Below the pieces are notes generated by a model that was not told where the DNA came from, made no database searches, and was given only the letters and a program-made list of their open reading frames with translations. The position numbers and the translations under genes are program-made. Positions 14,810 to 22,999 of a stretch of DNA of 41,467 nucleotides are shown piece after piece. Location of the stretch: positions 1 to 41,467 of the forward strand of contig CALWGV010000005.1 in assembly GCA_944380185.1 (NCBI GenBank), in the 5' to 3' direction. The first letter of the stretch is position 1, and the number at the start of each line of letters is the position of its first letter. This stretch comes from an uncultured Lachnospiraceae bacterium (GTDB lineage Bacteria > Bacillota > Clostridia > Lachnospirales > Lachnospiraceae).

Positions 14810-16612
14810 TTACTCTTTGCGAATATGCTGCCCGCAAAACGGACAGGCATTGTTATCCCATGCTGCTTTCATTTTTAGAATATTTATGGGTTCACCACAA
14901 TTGCTGCATGGAAAAATTTCCCCTTCTTTGATTTGCAATTTTTGCAATATCGCTGAAGGATGATATATATAACGGCGAACACGATCATGTATTGTTTTGT
15001 ATTCTGTAATAAATGTTATTTTGCTCTCAGAATGAAGGTTATAACTACAAGCATAGTTTATGGCATAAATCGATAGTTTATCTGCAAGTTCCCCGTCTTT
15101 TGTAGGGACATGGGCTTTTCTAAAGTGAAGAAGTCTATGATAAATTAAATCAGAAAATTCCGGTTTGCGCAGACATTCTAATTCCGTCTGTGACTCGTTA
15201 ATAGCAAAATGACTTGATTTTTTTGACAGACAGAAGCTAAGAATGTCATTCCAAACAGCTAGAGTGTTTTCATTGCTATTGAGGTTACTTATTTTCTTGT
15301 CTCCATTGTCCTTAATTGCAGATGTGATCATCTGTAATGAAATATATTTAAAAGGGCGTCCCTGGAGTAAGCGGGATTTTCTATAGGATTGAAATTCGGA
15401 CCAACATTTTAGCAGCATAGTACCAAAATCACGAGTGTTTCCCATGCTGGCTAATACAAGTTTTTCAAAGTTTGCATTATTGTTGAATAGAAGATGAAAA
15501 TTAATTTGAGGATTGTCAAAATAGTAGTGCAAGCGCTTGTTAATAATTTCCTTAAAATAGTTGATGCATAACATTTTATCTGCAGATGAAGCCTCAAAAA
15601 TGAGACTGTCATCCAAATTAATTTGATGCTGTAAATCGGCTCCGTTATCAAGAGCGTACAAATATCCTCTATATGGAACAACACTAATCCAAAAATAAAG
15701 AGGAGTATCTATGATTCTATCTATGAAAAAGGCGGCATATTTTTGAATGTCAGGATTATAGCTGATCTTTTCCCACTCATCCACATAAAAAGTAATACTG
15801 CTAATTTTTAGTAAAGATATTATCGAAGTCAACTGTTCCCGTACACTTTGCACATTTAGATATTGCATATAGGTGTTATTGGTTTTTAAACGTCTGGATA
15901 TTTCTGCAAGAGAGGAAGCACTTATATCAAGAGAAAAGCCTGCATCAGTTAATGCAAGTGATTCGTTTAACTGAGTAGAGAAATTATTCAATAAGTGTTC
16001 ATAACTCTCGGCTTCCAAGGAGCCTGTTTTTAATTCTGAAAAACGTTCATTGCCAATGTAAGCAATTTGCTTGATTTTATATAAAGACAGGATTGCTTTT
16101 TCAATGTTCTCCTTAATTTGACGTTTTTTGACATTAAAGGCAGAAAAAAACTGCTTTAATTTATTTTCCCCTGATAAATCAGATAAAATCTGCAATAATT
16201 GTTTTGAAACCTCGTCATATATAAATACGCTAAAAACTCTATTAAATAAATCGGAGTCAAAGAGATTTGGCAGACAAAGACGCTTTAAGTTTAAATATAT
16301 GCATAAATTATGCTCATTTGCAGAATCCCAAAGAGTCGAATTCAAAGTATTTCGTGCGAGCATAAACAAATGAGTTTTTCCTGTCCCTCTTAATCCAGAG
16401 ATTACTCCACTTGAATTTCGCGACCAGCTTGTTAAATCGGATAAATGATTCTTGACATCGACATGCAAAGATTTCAATTCGTTTATTTTTTCGCGGGTAG
16501 AGTCCATGGACAATTCATAATCGGCCCTAAGATCAGAAAAAGCTCGGTTCATATTTGCTATGAATGCAGGATCATCGACAAAATTTTTGAGTTCTAATGA
16601 GCTTTTCGACAT
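14810..16612 (-). CDS. Orphan P-loop AAA-type ATPase with C-terminal zinc ribbon
   Basis: A 600-aa protein of unknown function. Walker A is GLRGTGKTH (about residues 73-81) after VIS; a Walker B-like strand ITFYVDEWEKI lies near residue 277; VLASMGNTRDFGTMLL resembles a sensor/lid region. The last 32 residues form a zinc ribbon (CSNCG then CPFCG). The long helical middle is Lys/Ile/Asn rich and AT-biased. This layout recalls ORC/CDC6-like or STAND-type bacterial ATPases, some of which act in defence or mobile elements; that is inference. An upstream in-frame ATG exists at 16630, but AAGGAGG lies between it and ATG 16612, which fixes the start at 16612. It is monocistronic in this window and flanked by non-coding DNA, as expected for an acquired gene. 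Confidence 0.75.
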   Translation of the reverse strand: MSKSSLELKNFVDDPAFIANMNRAFSDLRADYELSMDSTREKINELKSLHVDVKNHLSDLTSWSRNSSGVISGLRGTGKTHLFMLARNTLNSTLWDSANEHNLCIYLNLKRLCLPNLFDSDLFNRVFSVFIYDEVSKQLLQILSDLSGENKLKQFFSAFNVKKRQIKENIEKAILSLYKIKQIAYIGNERFSELKTGSLEAESYEHLLNNFSTQLNESLALTDAGFSLDISASSLAEISRRLKTNNTYMQYLNVQSVREQLTSIISLLKISSITFYVDEWEKISYNPDIQKYAAFFIDRIIDTPLYFWISVVPYRGYLYALDNGADLQHQINLDDSLIFEASSADKMLCINYFKEIINKRLHYYFDNPQINFHLLFNNNANFEKLVLASMGNTRDFGTMLLKCWSEFQSYRKSRLLQGRPFKYISLQMITSAIKDNGDKKISNLNSNENTLAVWNDILSFCLSKKSSHFAINESQTELECLRKPEFSDLIYHRLLHFRKAHVPTKDGELADKLSIYAINYACSYNLHSESKITFITEYKTIHDRVRRYIYHPSAILQKLQIKEGEIFPCSNCGEPINILKMKAAWDNNACPFCGQHIRKE

Positions 16613-16746
16613 AAAATCCTCCTTAATCATTTGTATTATGTGGAAGTAAGAATGGATTTCTGCAATCCCAATTTTACCTGTACTTTCGTCTCAACCATGA
16701 TTTTCCTATGGCTATTCTTGCTGTTTCCATTTATTGAGATGGCTAC

Positions 16747-16755
16747 ATTATATCA
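16747..16755 (-). promoter_or_regulatory. Putative extended -10 promoter of the ATPase gene
   Basis: On the minus strand the sequence reads TGATATAAT (plus 16747-16755), a perfect TGnTATAAT extended -10, about 135 bp upstream of the ATPase start. No good -35 is present, which extended -10 promoters tolerate. Confidence 0.45.
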
Positions 16756-16940
16756 TGTATGAAAAATTTCTTCTACCGGTATCTTAATAAGCTTATAAGC
16801 ATTATTACAATGCGGCAGGGTACGGAACAGCAAATTTCAAGACAGAATGCAGAGGCGTATAAAATATATATGCGATAAGAAATCCGCAATCGATATACAA
16901 ATGCCCCATTACATATTCGGCAGTAATCCGCAGTAAAAAA

Positions 16941-16997
16941 AGATTCCAGAGTCTCCCCCTAAAACAGCTCCCTAGCAAGCTGCAGACTCTGGAATCT
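16941..16997 (-). terminator. Perfect 14-bp inverted repeat, terminator-like on the minus strand
   Basis: AGATTCCAGAGTCT (16941-16954) and AGACTCTGGAATCT (16984-16997) are exact complements with a 29-nt loop. Read on the minus strand the hairpin is followed by a T7 run (plus 16935-16941). No gene precedes it on that strand in this window, so it may end an unannotated small RNA, or be an IS or recombination remnant. Confidence 0.45.
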
Positions 16998-17290
16998 AGT
17001 TTTAAAACCATTTTTATTGTACCATGTTACTAGCTCAATTACAATCGAAAAATGTCGATTTTTGCATTTTTTTACGAAACTGGATATTGAGGCGACGGAT
17101 AAACAATAGACAGCGATAAAATACCAGAGCTAAATTTCCGGAAACGCCGCATATATTTGACACGGTGCATTATACACTAAAATGAAAAAATAAATTAGCT
17201 AATTCTGGAGAAGTTTACATAAATGAAGAAAAACATCTCCTTAAGATGGGAATGTTCTTTAAATAATCCATAAAAGTGGATGAAACTTGG

Positions 17291-17319
17291 TTGAGAAAAA
17301 AAGATAAATATGCTATAAT
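17291..17319 (+). promoter_or_regulatory. Strong sigma-A-type promoter of the Tad operon
   Basis: TTGAGA (17291-17296), 17-bp spacer, TATAAT (17314-17319) with an upstream TG (TGCTATAAT). The predicted start near 17326 gives a leader of about 130 nt before the first gene. A small dyad CATCT-CCTTA-AGATG (17234-17248) lies upstream. Confidence 0.75.
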
Positions 17320-17353
17320 TTTTACGATTTTATTTAGCATTTCTAAGATTTCC

Positions 17354-17377
17354 AAGTTTTAAGTTTATCTTAAGTTT
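17354..17377 (+). repeat. Three AAGTTT repeats in the Tad operon leader
   Basis: AAGTTT occurs at 17354-17359, 17361-17366 and 17372-17377; the last two lie within TTAAGTTT units 11 bp apart, one helical turn. Such phasing suits a direct-repeat DNA-binding regulator (LytTR-type sites are one possibility), but no regulator gene is adjacent. Confidence 0.3.
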
Positions 17378-17455
17378 CAGGCTTCAAGGGTTAAGTGTTT
17401 TGGCAGGCTTTTATAAGCTTTAAAATTCTGGGGATATTTTGAGGGGACGAATGAG

Positions 17456-18508
17456 ATGAATATCAGAGTAGCCATTGCGGATCGGGATGAAGTCTATCTG
17501 GAGCGCTTGGGGGAGGGGCTGCAGAAGAACAGCGACATTATCTGCACCCGGTATTCGGAGCCGGGGGCTTTTTCCCATGCATTAAAGAACAGAAAATTTG
17601 ATGTGGTATTGTTTGACACGTCTATGCTGGATGGACAGAGTTGGGGGGTGTCGGACTTTGCCAATGTGACTGTGCCGGTAGTGCTGTACCGTGAAGGGAT
17701 GGAGACTGCCGATCTTCCCACCGGCATGGAGAGGATTGCGAAATATCAGAGGATCAGCGGGATATATCGAGCCATCGTGGATTTATTTGCCAGCAAGAGC
17801 AAAAGCGGTCTGGAAAGCGGACAGAGCAGCACGGTTATTGCTGTGTTCTCTCCCGCCGGAGGAACGGGAAAATCCACGGTGGCTTTTAAATTGGCCAGAC
17901 AGCTGGCAGCGGCGGGACGCCGCAGCCTGTATCTCTGTGCGGAGGACGTGCCGGGGGCGGAGGCCTTCGTGCCGGCAGGCGGTGCCGGCGGCATGGATGA
18001 GCTCTATTCCTTTGTCATGGATGGCCAGGGGGACGTGGGGCTTAAGCTGGAGGCCTGTGCGGTGGAGATTTCACCGGGCTTGAGCTATCTGGCTCCTTTC
18101 GGCAACCTGATGGATGCCAATGACACTTCGGCCCAGAGCATGGCAAATCTGCTGGAGAAAGTGGCCGGGACAGGCAGGTTTTCCTGTGTGGTGGTGGATA
18201 TGAGCACGGGACTGTCGGAGAAAAACCGGCTGATTTTGACCCAGGCAGACCATGTGGTTCTGGTGGAAAAGCCGGATCCCTGCACGCAGGCCAAGATGAG
18301 ACGTTTCCTGGGGCAGTATAATATGATGGAGGATTATGGCCCGAAGATGGTGCGCGTGCAGAATTTTGACATCGGCAAGGAGCAGCTTTTCGCTTCCTGC
18401 CCGTATCCGGTGATCGGGCGAATTCCTTTCGCCGGGACCATGGGAGAGGAGAATATGCTCTCTTTTGCGGACAGACTTCTCGACTTGGACATCAGCAGAT
18501 TTTTCTGA
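17456..18508 (+). CDS. tadZ: TadZ/CpaE-like localisation ATPase of the Tad pilus
   Basis: A 350-aa protein in two parts. Residues 1-115 resemble a receiver domain (VAIADRDEVYLERLGEGL, FDVVLFDTSML) but lack the full acidic phosphorylation pocket, as is usual in TadZ/CpaE. Residues 125-350 form a MinD/ParA-type ATPase: VIAVFSPAGGTGKSTVAFKL is the P-loop (about 133-140; the deviant 'signature' lysine before GG is replaced by Ala), FSCVVVDMSTGL is the switch region, and ADHVVLVEKPD follows. TadZ proteins place the pilus assembly machine in the cell. GAGGGGA lies 8 nt before ATG 17456. It is the first gene after the 17291 promoter. Confidence 0.85.
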   Translation: MNIRVAIADRDEVYLERLGEGLQKNSDIICTRYSEPGAFSHALKNRKFDVVLFDTSMLDGQSWGVSDFANVTVPVVLYREGMETADLPTGMERIAKYQRISGIYRAIVDLFASKSKSGLESGQSSTVIAVFSPAGGTGKSTVAFKLARQLAAAGRRSLYLCAEDVPGAEAFVPAGGAGGMDELYSFVMDGQGDVGLKLEACAVEISPGLSYLAPFGNLMDANDTSAQSMANLLEKVAGTGRFSCVVVDMSTGLSEKNRLILTQADHVVLVEKPDPCTQAKMRRFLGQYNMMEDYGPKMVRVQNFDIGKEQLFASCPYPVIGRIPFAGTMGEENMLSFADRLLDLDISRFF

Positions 18509-18607
18509 GACATATCGATAGATTCCTCGGGGGTATATCAGCAGATTATCGCAGCAGCAGATTTCTTTGCGGCATGTCAGCGTTTTTTTCGTACAGGAGG
18601 GAGTTAA

Positions 18608-19990
18608 ATGGAGCGGGAAGAGGCTGTCGTATTTTCCATTGGAACGCTGGAGGCTTACTATACGGATAAGCTGATGGCGCAGATCAAAAATAAAGAAGAC
18701 TTCTATCAGCCGGAGGTAAAAATCCTGGCGGAGACGATTCGGGGGGACCGGGAGGTCCAAAGCTACGATCAGAAGGAGCTGGAAGCTTACATACGTGCCT
18801 GCCATGAAAAGAGGCTTCGCTTTCTGGAACAGCAGCTTGCACAGCAAAATCAGCTGGCCCGCCGGATATACGCCTTTTATTCGGGGATGACGCTGGGACA
18901 GAAGAAGGACTTTTTTCAGGCGGTTTATGAGGCAATCCGCGGTCTGGGTCTTCTGGGACGGATCATCATGGATAAGACCATCACGGAGGTGATGATCAAT
19001 GGTCCCAAGGATATCTTTATCGAGCGGGAAGGGCAGCTGATGCGCTATCCGGAGACCTTTGAAGATCAGGACAGTCTGATGCAGACCATTATGAATTTTA
19101 CCGAAAAGACAGACCGGCAGGCTACCGAGTCCAATCCCATTGTGGATACCCGTCTGCCCGACAAATCCCGCGTCAATGTGGTGATGCCGCCGGTGGCCTT
19201 AAACGGCCCCATCGTTACCATCCGCCGCTTTCCGGAGAAGCCCTGGACCATCGAGGAGATGATTGAGAAAAAGCATTCGCTGACCTGGGAGGCTGCCCGG
19301 TTTTTACAGAAACTGGTGGTCGCCGGCTACAATATCTTTATCAGCGGCGGTACCGGCAGCGGCAAGACGACCTTTTTGAATGCTCTTTCTAATTTCATTC
19401 CGACGGACGAGCGAGTGATTACCATCGAGGATTCAGCGGAGCTGCAGATCGTAAATATTCCTAACCTGGTGCGCCTGGAGACCCGCCCGTCCAATGATCC
19501 CAACCTGAACATCACGATTCGTGATCTGATCAAGTCGGCCCTGCGTATGCGGCCGGATAGGATCGTGGTCGGCGAGGTGAGAGGCGCGGAGGCCTTGGAT
19601 ATGCTTCAGGCCATGAACACAGGACATGACGGTTCTCTTTCCACCGGTCACGCCAATTCAGCTAACGACATGCTCTCCCGCCTGGAGACCATGGTGCTAA
19701 GCGGATCGGGTGAGGCGCTGCCGCTCAAGGCGATCCGGCAGCAGATTTTTTCGGCTGTCGATATCATCGTGCATTTGGCCAGACAGCGGGATTACACCCG
19801 CAAGGTCATGACGATCTCGGAGCTCTACCGGATGGAAGGGGATAAAATCGAGCTGCGCGATATCTTTAAATTCGAAGAGGATGAAAAATCCACGCCTACC
19901 CGAGTGTCAGGCCGGCTGGTGCGCACCGGGAACGAGCTCAGCCGCATGGAGAAACTGGAACGGAAGGGCATAAGAAATATCTGGGAATAA
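18608..19990 (+). CDS. tadA: TadA/CpaF secretion ATPase
   Basis: Hexameric motor ATPase (460 aa) that powers pilus assembly at the cytoplasmic face. The N-terminal domain includes MDKTITEVMINGPKDIFIER and DKSRVNVVMPPVALNGP. The ATPase core has Walker A GGTGSGKTT (residues 247-255), the Asp-box region VITIEDSAELQI, Walker B RIVVGEVRGAEAL (Glu near 323) and the His box STGHANSA (His near 348). All of these are standard for CpaF/TadA. A 99-bp gap separates it from tadZ; AGGAGGGAG provides a very strong ribosome binding site. Confidence 0.95.
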   Translation: MEREEAVVFSIGTLEAYYTDKLMAQIKNKEDFYQPEVKILAETIRGDREVQSYDQKELEAYIRACHEKRLRFLEQQLAQQNQLARRIYAFYSGMTLGQKKDFFQAVYEAIRGLGLLGRIIMDKTITEVMINGPKDIFIEREGQLMRYPETFEDQDSLMQTIMNFTEKTDRQATESNPIVDTRLPDKSRVNVVMPPVALNGPIVTIRRFPEKPWTIEEMIEKKHSLTWEAARFLQKLVVAGYNIFISGGTGSGKTTFLNALSNFIPTDERVITIEDSAELQIVNIPNLVRLETRPSNDPNLNITIRDLIKSALRMRPDRIVVGEVRGAEALDMLQAMNTGHDGSLSTGHANSANDMLSRLETMVLSGSGEALPLKAIRQQIFSAVDIIVHLARQRDYTRKVMTISELYRMEGDKIELRDIFKFEEDEKSTPTRVSGRLVRTGNELSRMEKLERKGIRNIWE

Positions 19991-20033
19991 ATATCCGGGA
20001 ACGGATACCCGGAAAGAGAAGAGGGAGAGAAAG

Positions 20034-20783
20034 ATGGATATACGTTATTATCGCTGCAATCTGACCAGAACGGAGCATCTGGCTCTGTACATTTTGTGCG
20101 CGGCGGCCATGATGGGCGTGCTGTTTCTGTTTTACCATTCGGTGATCGTAGCGCTGCCCGGAGGTCTGCTGTTAGGCTTTCTGCCGGAAAAGATGCTGGC
20201 GGACCGCTCCATATCCAGGCGCAAAAATGCCCTCCGCCTGCAGTTTAAGGATTTTCTGGAGTCCATGAGCGTGGCGGTCCGGGCCGGCAACACAGAACTC
20301 AACGCGATCCGTTCGGCCCTTCAGGATCTGAAGCTTTCCTATAATGAGAATACGGATATCGTCCGGGAGGTGTCCTATATTGTGGACGCCCATGAGAAGA
20401 GGGGCTTGCCGCTGGCCGATCTGTTCATGGATCTGGGGACGCGCAGCGATATCGAGGATATCCGCTCCTTTGCGGAGATCTTTCAGGCTACGGCAGGCAA
20501 GAGCGACCGTTTCCGGGATATTGTCCAGGAGACGCAGGACATTATCAGCCAGAAGATCGAGATTCAGCAGGAGATCGAGACGACGATTGCCGGGGCAAAG
20601 TCGGAGACGGTGATGATGTTAGTGCTGCCCATTCTGCTGGTGGCTATGATGTCGGTCATGGGCGGCGGAATGCTGGATGCTCTTTTTACCACCTCCTCAG
20701 GGCGCTTGGCGGCCACGGTTTCGCTGGCTCTTTTTATCGGAGCCTATGTCTTGTCCGTAAAGTTTACGGATGTGGAGGTCTGA
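20034..20783 (+). CDS. tadB: TadB-like inner-membrane platform protein (T2SSF family)
   Basis: A 249-aa membrane protein with two N-terminal hydrophobic segments, a cytoplasmic helical T2SSF domain (FKDFLESMSVAVRAGNTEL, LPLADLFMDLGTRSDIEDI, SFAEIFQATAGKSDRFRDIV) and two C-terminal TM segments (MMLVLPILLVAMMSVMGGGM and the last 25 residues). It partners with TadC to form the platform on which the TadA ATPase acts. It is slightly short compared with typical TadB (about 300 aa), since the N-terminal region is reduced. Spacing to tadA is 43 bp. Confidence 0.88.
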   Translation: MDIRYYRCNLTRTEHLALYILCAAAMMGVLFLFYHSVIVALPGGLLLGFLPEKMLADRSISRRKNALRLQFKDFLESMSVAVRAGNTELNAIRSALQDLKLSYNENTDIVREVSYIVDAHEKRGLPLADLFMDLGTRSDIEDIRSFAEIFQATAGKSDRFRDIVQETQDIISQKIEIQQEIETTIAGAKSETVMMLVLPILLVAMMSVMGGGMLDALFTTSSGRLAATVSLALFIGAYVLSVKFTDVEV

Positions 20784-20852
20784 GCGCAGAAGGCCGGGGA
20801 TGATCCGGACTTCTGATGTGAGCAAGAGAAAAGAAAGGACTGAGAGGGGACT

Positions 20853-21902
20853 ATGGAATACGGTCTTTTGATATTGGGAACTGTGCTGAGCGTGGTGTTC
20901 TGCATCCTGGTGATGGGGAGCACGAAGGAGGACCTGCGCAATGTTCTCCTGAGCCGTGTGATTGGCTGCGGCATCAAAATACGCAAGCTGGAATATGAGA
21001 TGGATAAGAGACAGAAGCAGGCCCAGAGGCGGGGAGAGGAGGACACTCCGGCTTTTCGCAAGAGTCAGAAGAAGTGGGCCAAAAAACTGAAGGCACAGGA
21101 GAAGGAGCGGGATGCGGTCAAGAGAGGAAAGAGCATATTTTCGTCTCTGCCTATGCTGGCCGGCTATTCTCTGATGCGGATTATGCGCACGGACAATGGA
21201 AACAATATGCTCAAGCAGTTCGTCAGACAGTGCGAGCAGGTGGAGGAGCGAAGCCATGCCGTAGTCTATGCCAGATATCTGTATGCTTCTCTTCTGGGCT
21301 ACTGCATCCTGGGCGTGGCGGTGATGTTCTGCCTCATGGGAGTGCTGCTGGGAACCGGGTATGGGAGCACAGGCATGGTGGCCGGGATTGTAGCCGGGGC
21401 GATTTTGGCTCTGTACGGCTATTTCCCCTACAGTGATGTAAAGGAATATGTGAATGAGCGGGACCGCTCTCTGGAGCGGGAATTTCCTGAAGCCATGTCG
21501 AAAATGGCGCTTTTATCCCTGTCCGGCATGGGAGCGGCCAGAGCCTGGAAGATGACCTCGCAGAGCGGTGAGGGCGTGCTGTACCACGAGATGAGACGGA
21601 CGACCCAGGAGCTGGAGAACAATGTTCCGGCAGCCAAGGCCTATGACGGTTTTATCCGCCGCTGCAACTATTCCTATGCCACAAAGCTGGCCACGGCCAT
21701 GCTGCAGGCCGGCCGCAAGGGCAATGACGAGATTGCGGCGCTTTTCAGACAGCTGAATACGGAGAGCTGGATGGAGCGCAGCAACAATGCCAGAAAGATG
21801 GGAGAGGAGATCAAATCAAAGCTCCTGGTGCCTACCATCATTATGTTTTTCGGGATCATTATCCTGGTGGTGGTTCCCATGCTTTCGCAGTTTAATATAT
21901 AA
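20853..21902 (+). CDS. tadC: TadC-like inner-membrane platform protein (T2SSF family)
   Basis: A 349-aa platform protein. An N-terminal TM (LLILGTVLSVVFCILVM) is followed by a basic cytoplasmic segment (about residues 45-95, Lys/Arg/Gln rich), a TM pair (about 150-195), the T2SSF domain (REFPEAMSKMALLSLSGMGAA, NNVPAAKAYDGFIRRCNY, KLATAMLQAGRKGNDEIAAL) and a final TM (LLVPTIIMFFGIIILVVVPML). This follows the TadB/TadC pattern, with 69 bp between the two. The stop is followed by about 97 bp before the pilin gene. Confidence 0.87.
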   Translation: MEYGLLILGTVLSVVFCILVMGSTKEDLRNVLLSRVIGCGIKIRKLEYEMDKRQKQAQRRGEEDTPAFRKSQKKWAKKLKAQEKERDAVKRGKSIFSSLPMLAGYSLMRIMRTDNGNNMLKQFVRQCEQVEERSHAVVYARYLYASLLGYCILGVAVMFCLMGVLLGTGYGSTGMVAGIVAGAILALYGYFPYSDVKEYVNERDRSLEREFPEAMSKMALLSLSGMGAARAWKMTSQSGEGVLYHEMRRTTQELENNVPAAKAYDGFIRRCNYSYATKLATAMLQAGRKGNDEIAALFRQLNTESWMERSNNARKMGEEIKSKLLVPTIIMFFGIIILVVVPMLSQFNI

Positions 21903-21999
21903 GATAAGTTCAGCACGTGATTATACGGGTGATTTCCGGCGAATGCTTTCGGGCGGCCGGTTTTCATAGATAAAACAATGAAAAAAGGAGAGACAGAGT

Positions 22000-22206
22000 A
22001 TGGAGTGGTTGGACAGATTTTTGATTGCAGCTAAGATGAAGATGCTGGCGCTCAAGGATGATGAGCGCGGCGTGGAGGGCTTTGTGGTGGCCATCGTTCT
22101 GATTCTGATCGGCGTGCTGCTGTGCGCCCTGTTCTGGGACAACATCAGCAACTGGTTTACTAACATGTGGGGCAGAATCACCGGCGCTACGGATCCGATT
22201 GCCTGA
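22000..22206 (+). CDS. Flp1-like type IVb pilin
   Basis: A 68-aa candidate major pilin. A short charged leader (about residues 1-24, ending KDDERG) is followed by one hydrophobic segment VEGFVVAIVLILIGVLLCAL and a short tail FWDNISNWFTNMWGRI. This is the Flp1-like domain layout of clostridial Tad loci. The probable prepilin peptidase site is after the Gly of DERG; unlike classical Flp pilins, which have Glu at +5, the Glu is at +2 (VEGF). AAGGAGAG precedes ATG 22000. Two strong RNA hairpins follow the stop codon. Confidence 0.85.
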   Translation: MEWLDRFLIAAKMKMLALKDDERGVEGFVVAIVLILIGVLLCALFWDNISNWFTNMWGRITGATDPIA

Positions 22207-22214
22207 CGGCATTT

Positions 22215-22286
22215 TGCGGCCGTTTTCATGGCCGCACGGGGAGAGGCGGAATGCGCTGCGCGGGGAAAAAGGCGCATCGCATTCCG
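22215..22286 (+). ncRNA. Two strong RNA hairpins between the pilin and the first TadE gene
   Basis: Hairpin 1 is TGCGGCC (22215-22221)/GGCCGCA (22230-22236). Hairpin 2 is CGGAATGCG (22247-22255)/CGCATTCCG (22278-22286) with an inner TGCGC (22257-22261)/GCGCA (22272-22276). Neither is followed by a T tract, so they are not classic terminators. Their place right behind the pilin stop suggests an mRNA stabiliser or processing element that raises pilin expression relative to the downstream genes. Confidence 0.55.
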
Positions 22287-22332
22287 GCGTCGGCCCGGCA
22301 GCGACTTACAGTACGGCAAAGGGAGGAGACAG

Positions 22333-22986
22333 ATGGAAGAGGAGAGAAAAGAAAAGGGCTATATATTTGTGGAAGCCGTTCTGGTCTTCCCTGTCTGTAT
22401 TTTGATTATTCTGGCCCTGTATTATGCGGCCATTTTTATGTGCCAGAAGGCAAATCTGCAGGCGAATCTGCAGACAGCTCTGGTCTATTACAGCAGTCAG
22501 TATGATCCCTACGTGGGTCTCGACGATCAGATGAGTTATTCTCTGCAGAGCGGGACGCAGGAGGCGTCGGCCTCTTCCTATGAGGTGAACGGAGCCCTGT
22601 TTCCCTATCGCTTTTTCGGCATGGATTTCAGCGAAGATAATTTTGCTTCGTTCTTTGACTCCATGTCGGGCTATATGTTTTTTGACGACGGAAGCAACAT
22701 CACAATAGAGGCAAATGCCGAAAACTATGTGATTTACAGAAAAATAACGGCGCAGGCCACTCAGGTGGTGCAGCCGGCCATCAGTTTTTCCCTTTTGGGG
22801 CTGGACGACTCGATGACTATTTCGGCGGGAGGGCAGATCGTGGTCTCGGATCAGGACGAGCTGATTCGAAACGTGGATATGGTCATCGACATTGTCAGCC
22901 AGACCGAGTTCGGCCAGAAGGTCAGTGAACTGATCGGCAAATGTACGGATCTCTATGCAGAGTTCAAGGAAAAATTCAAGGTGTAG
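22333..22986 (+). CDS. TadE-like pseudopilin 1
   Basis: A 217-aa protein with the TadE signature near its N-terminus: KEKGYIFVEAVLVFPVCILI, with a Glu inside the hydrophobic segment, followed by ILALYYAAIFMCQKANL. TadE proteins are processed by the prepilin peptidase and help pilus biogenesis (family knowledge). The C-terminal 170 residues are extracytoplasmic, with Ser/Asp-rich loops and ISAGGQIVVSDQDELIRNVD. The frame is open from 22228, but GGGAGGAG (22321-22328) fixes ATG 22333. Confidence 0.8.
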   Translation: MEEERKEKGYIFVEAVLVFPVCILIILALYYAAIFMCQKANLQANLQTALVYYSSQYDPYVGLDDQMSYSLQSGTQEASASSYEVNGALFPYRFFGMDFSEDNFASFFDSMSGYMFFDDGSNITIEANAENYVIYRKITAQATQVVQPAISFSLLGLDDSMTISAGGQIVVSDQDELIRNVDMVIDIVSQTEFGQKVSELIGKCTDLYAEFKEKFKV

Positions 22987-22999
22987 GGGAGCGTTGCGT

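Larger units (their letters stand above)
16613..17455. other. 840-bp non-coding region between the ATPase and the Tad locus
   Basis: No ORF with a credible ribosome binding site is visible. It carries the ATPase promoter (16747-16755), a perfect 14-bp inverted repeat (16941-16997), a small dyad CATCT/AGATG (17234-17248), the strong Tad promoter (17291-17319) and AAGTTT repeats (17354-17377). It is clearly more AT-rich than the Tad genes that follow. Confidence 0.6.

Noticed and set aside
16697-16762. 21-codon hydrophobic ORF starting MIFLWLFLLF
   Set aside because: No ribosome binding site, and it overlaps the ATPase promoter on the other strand; likely chance in AT-rich sequence.
16805-17011. 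68-codon minus-strand ORF in the non-coding region
   Set aside because: It spans the perfect inverted repeat, has no ribosome binding site and no recognisable composition.
20697-21257. Antisense ORF across the tadB/tadC junction
   Set aside because: It overlaps two clear platform genes, has no ribosome binding site and reads as a Leu/His/Arg-rich shadow.
21936-21964. Hairpin plus short T run between tadC and the pilin gene
   Set aside because: Only a 5-bp stem (CCGGC/GCCGG) with a 15-nt loop and four T residues; too weak to call an attenuator.
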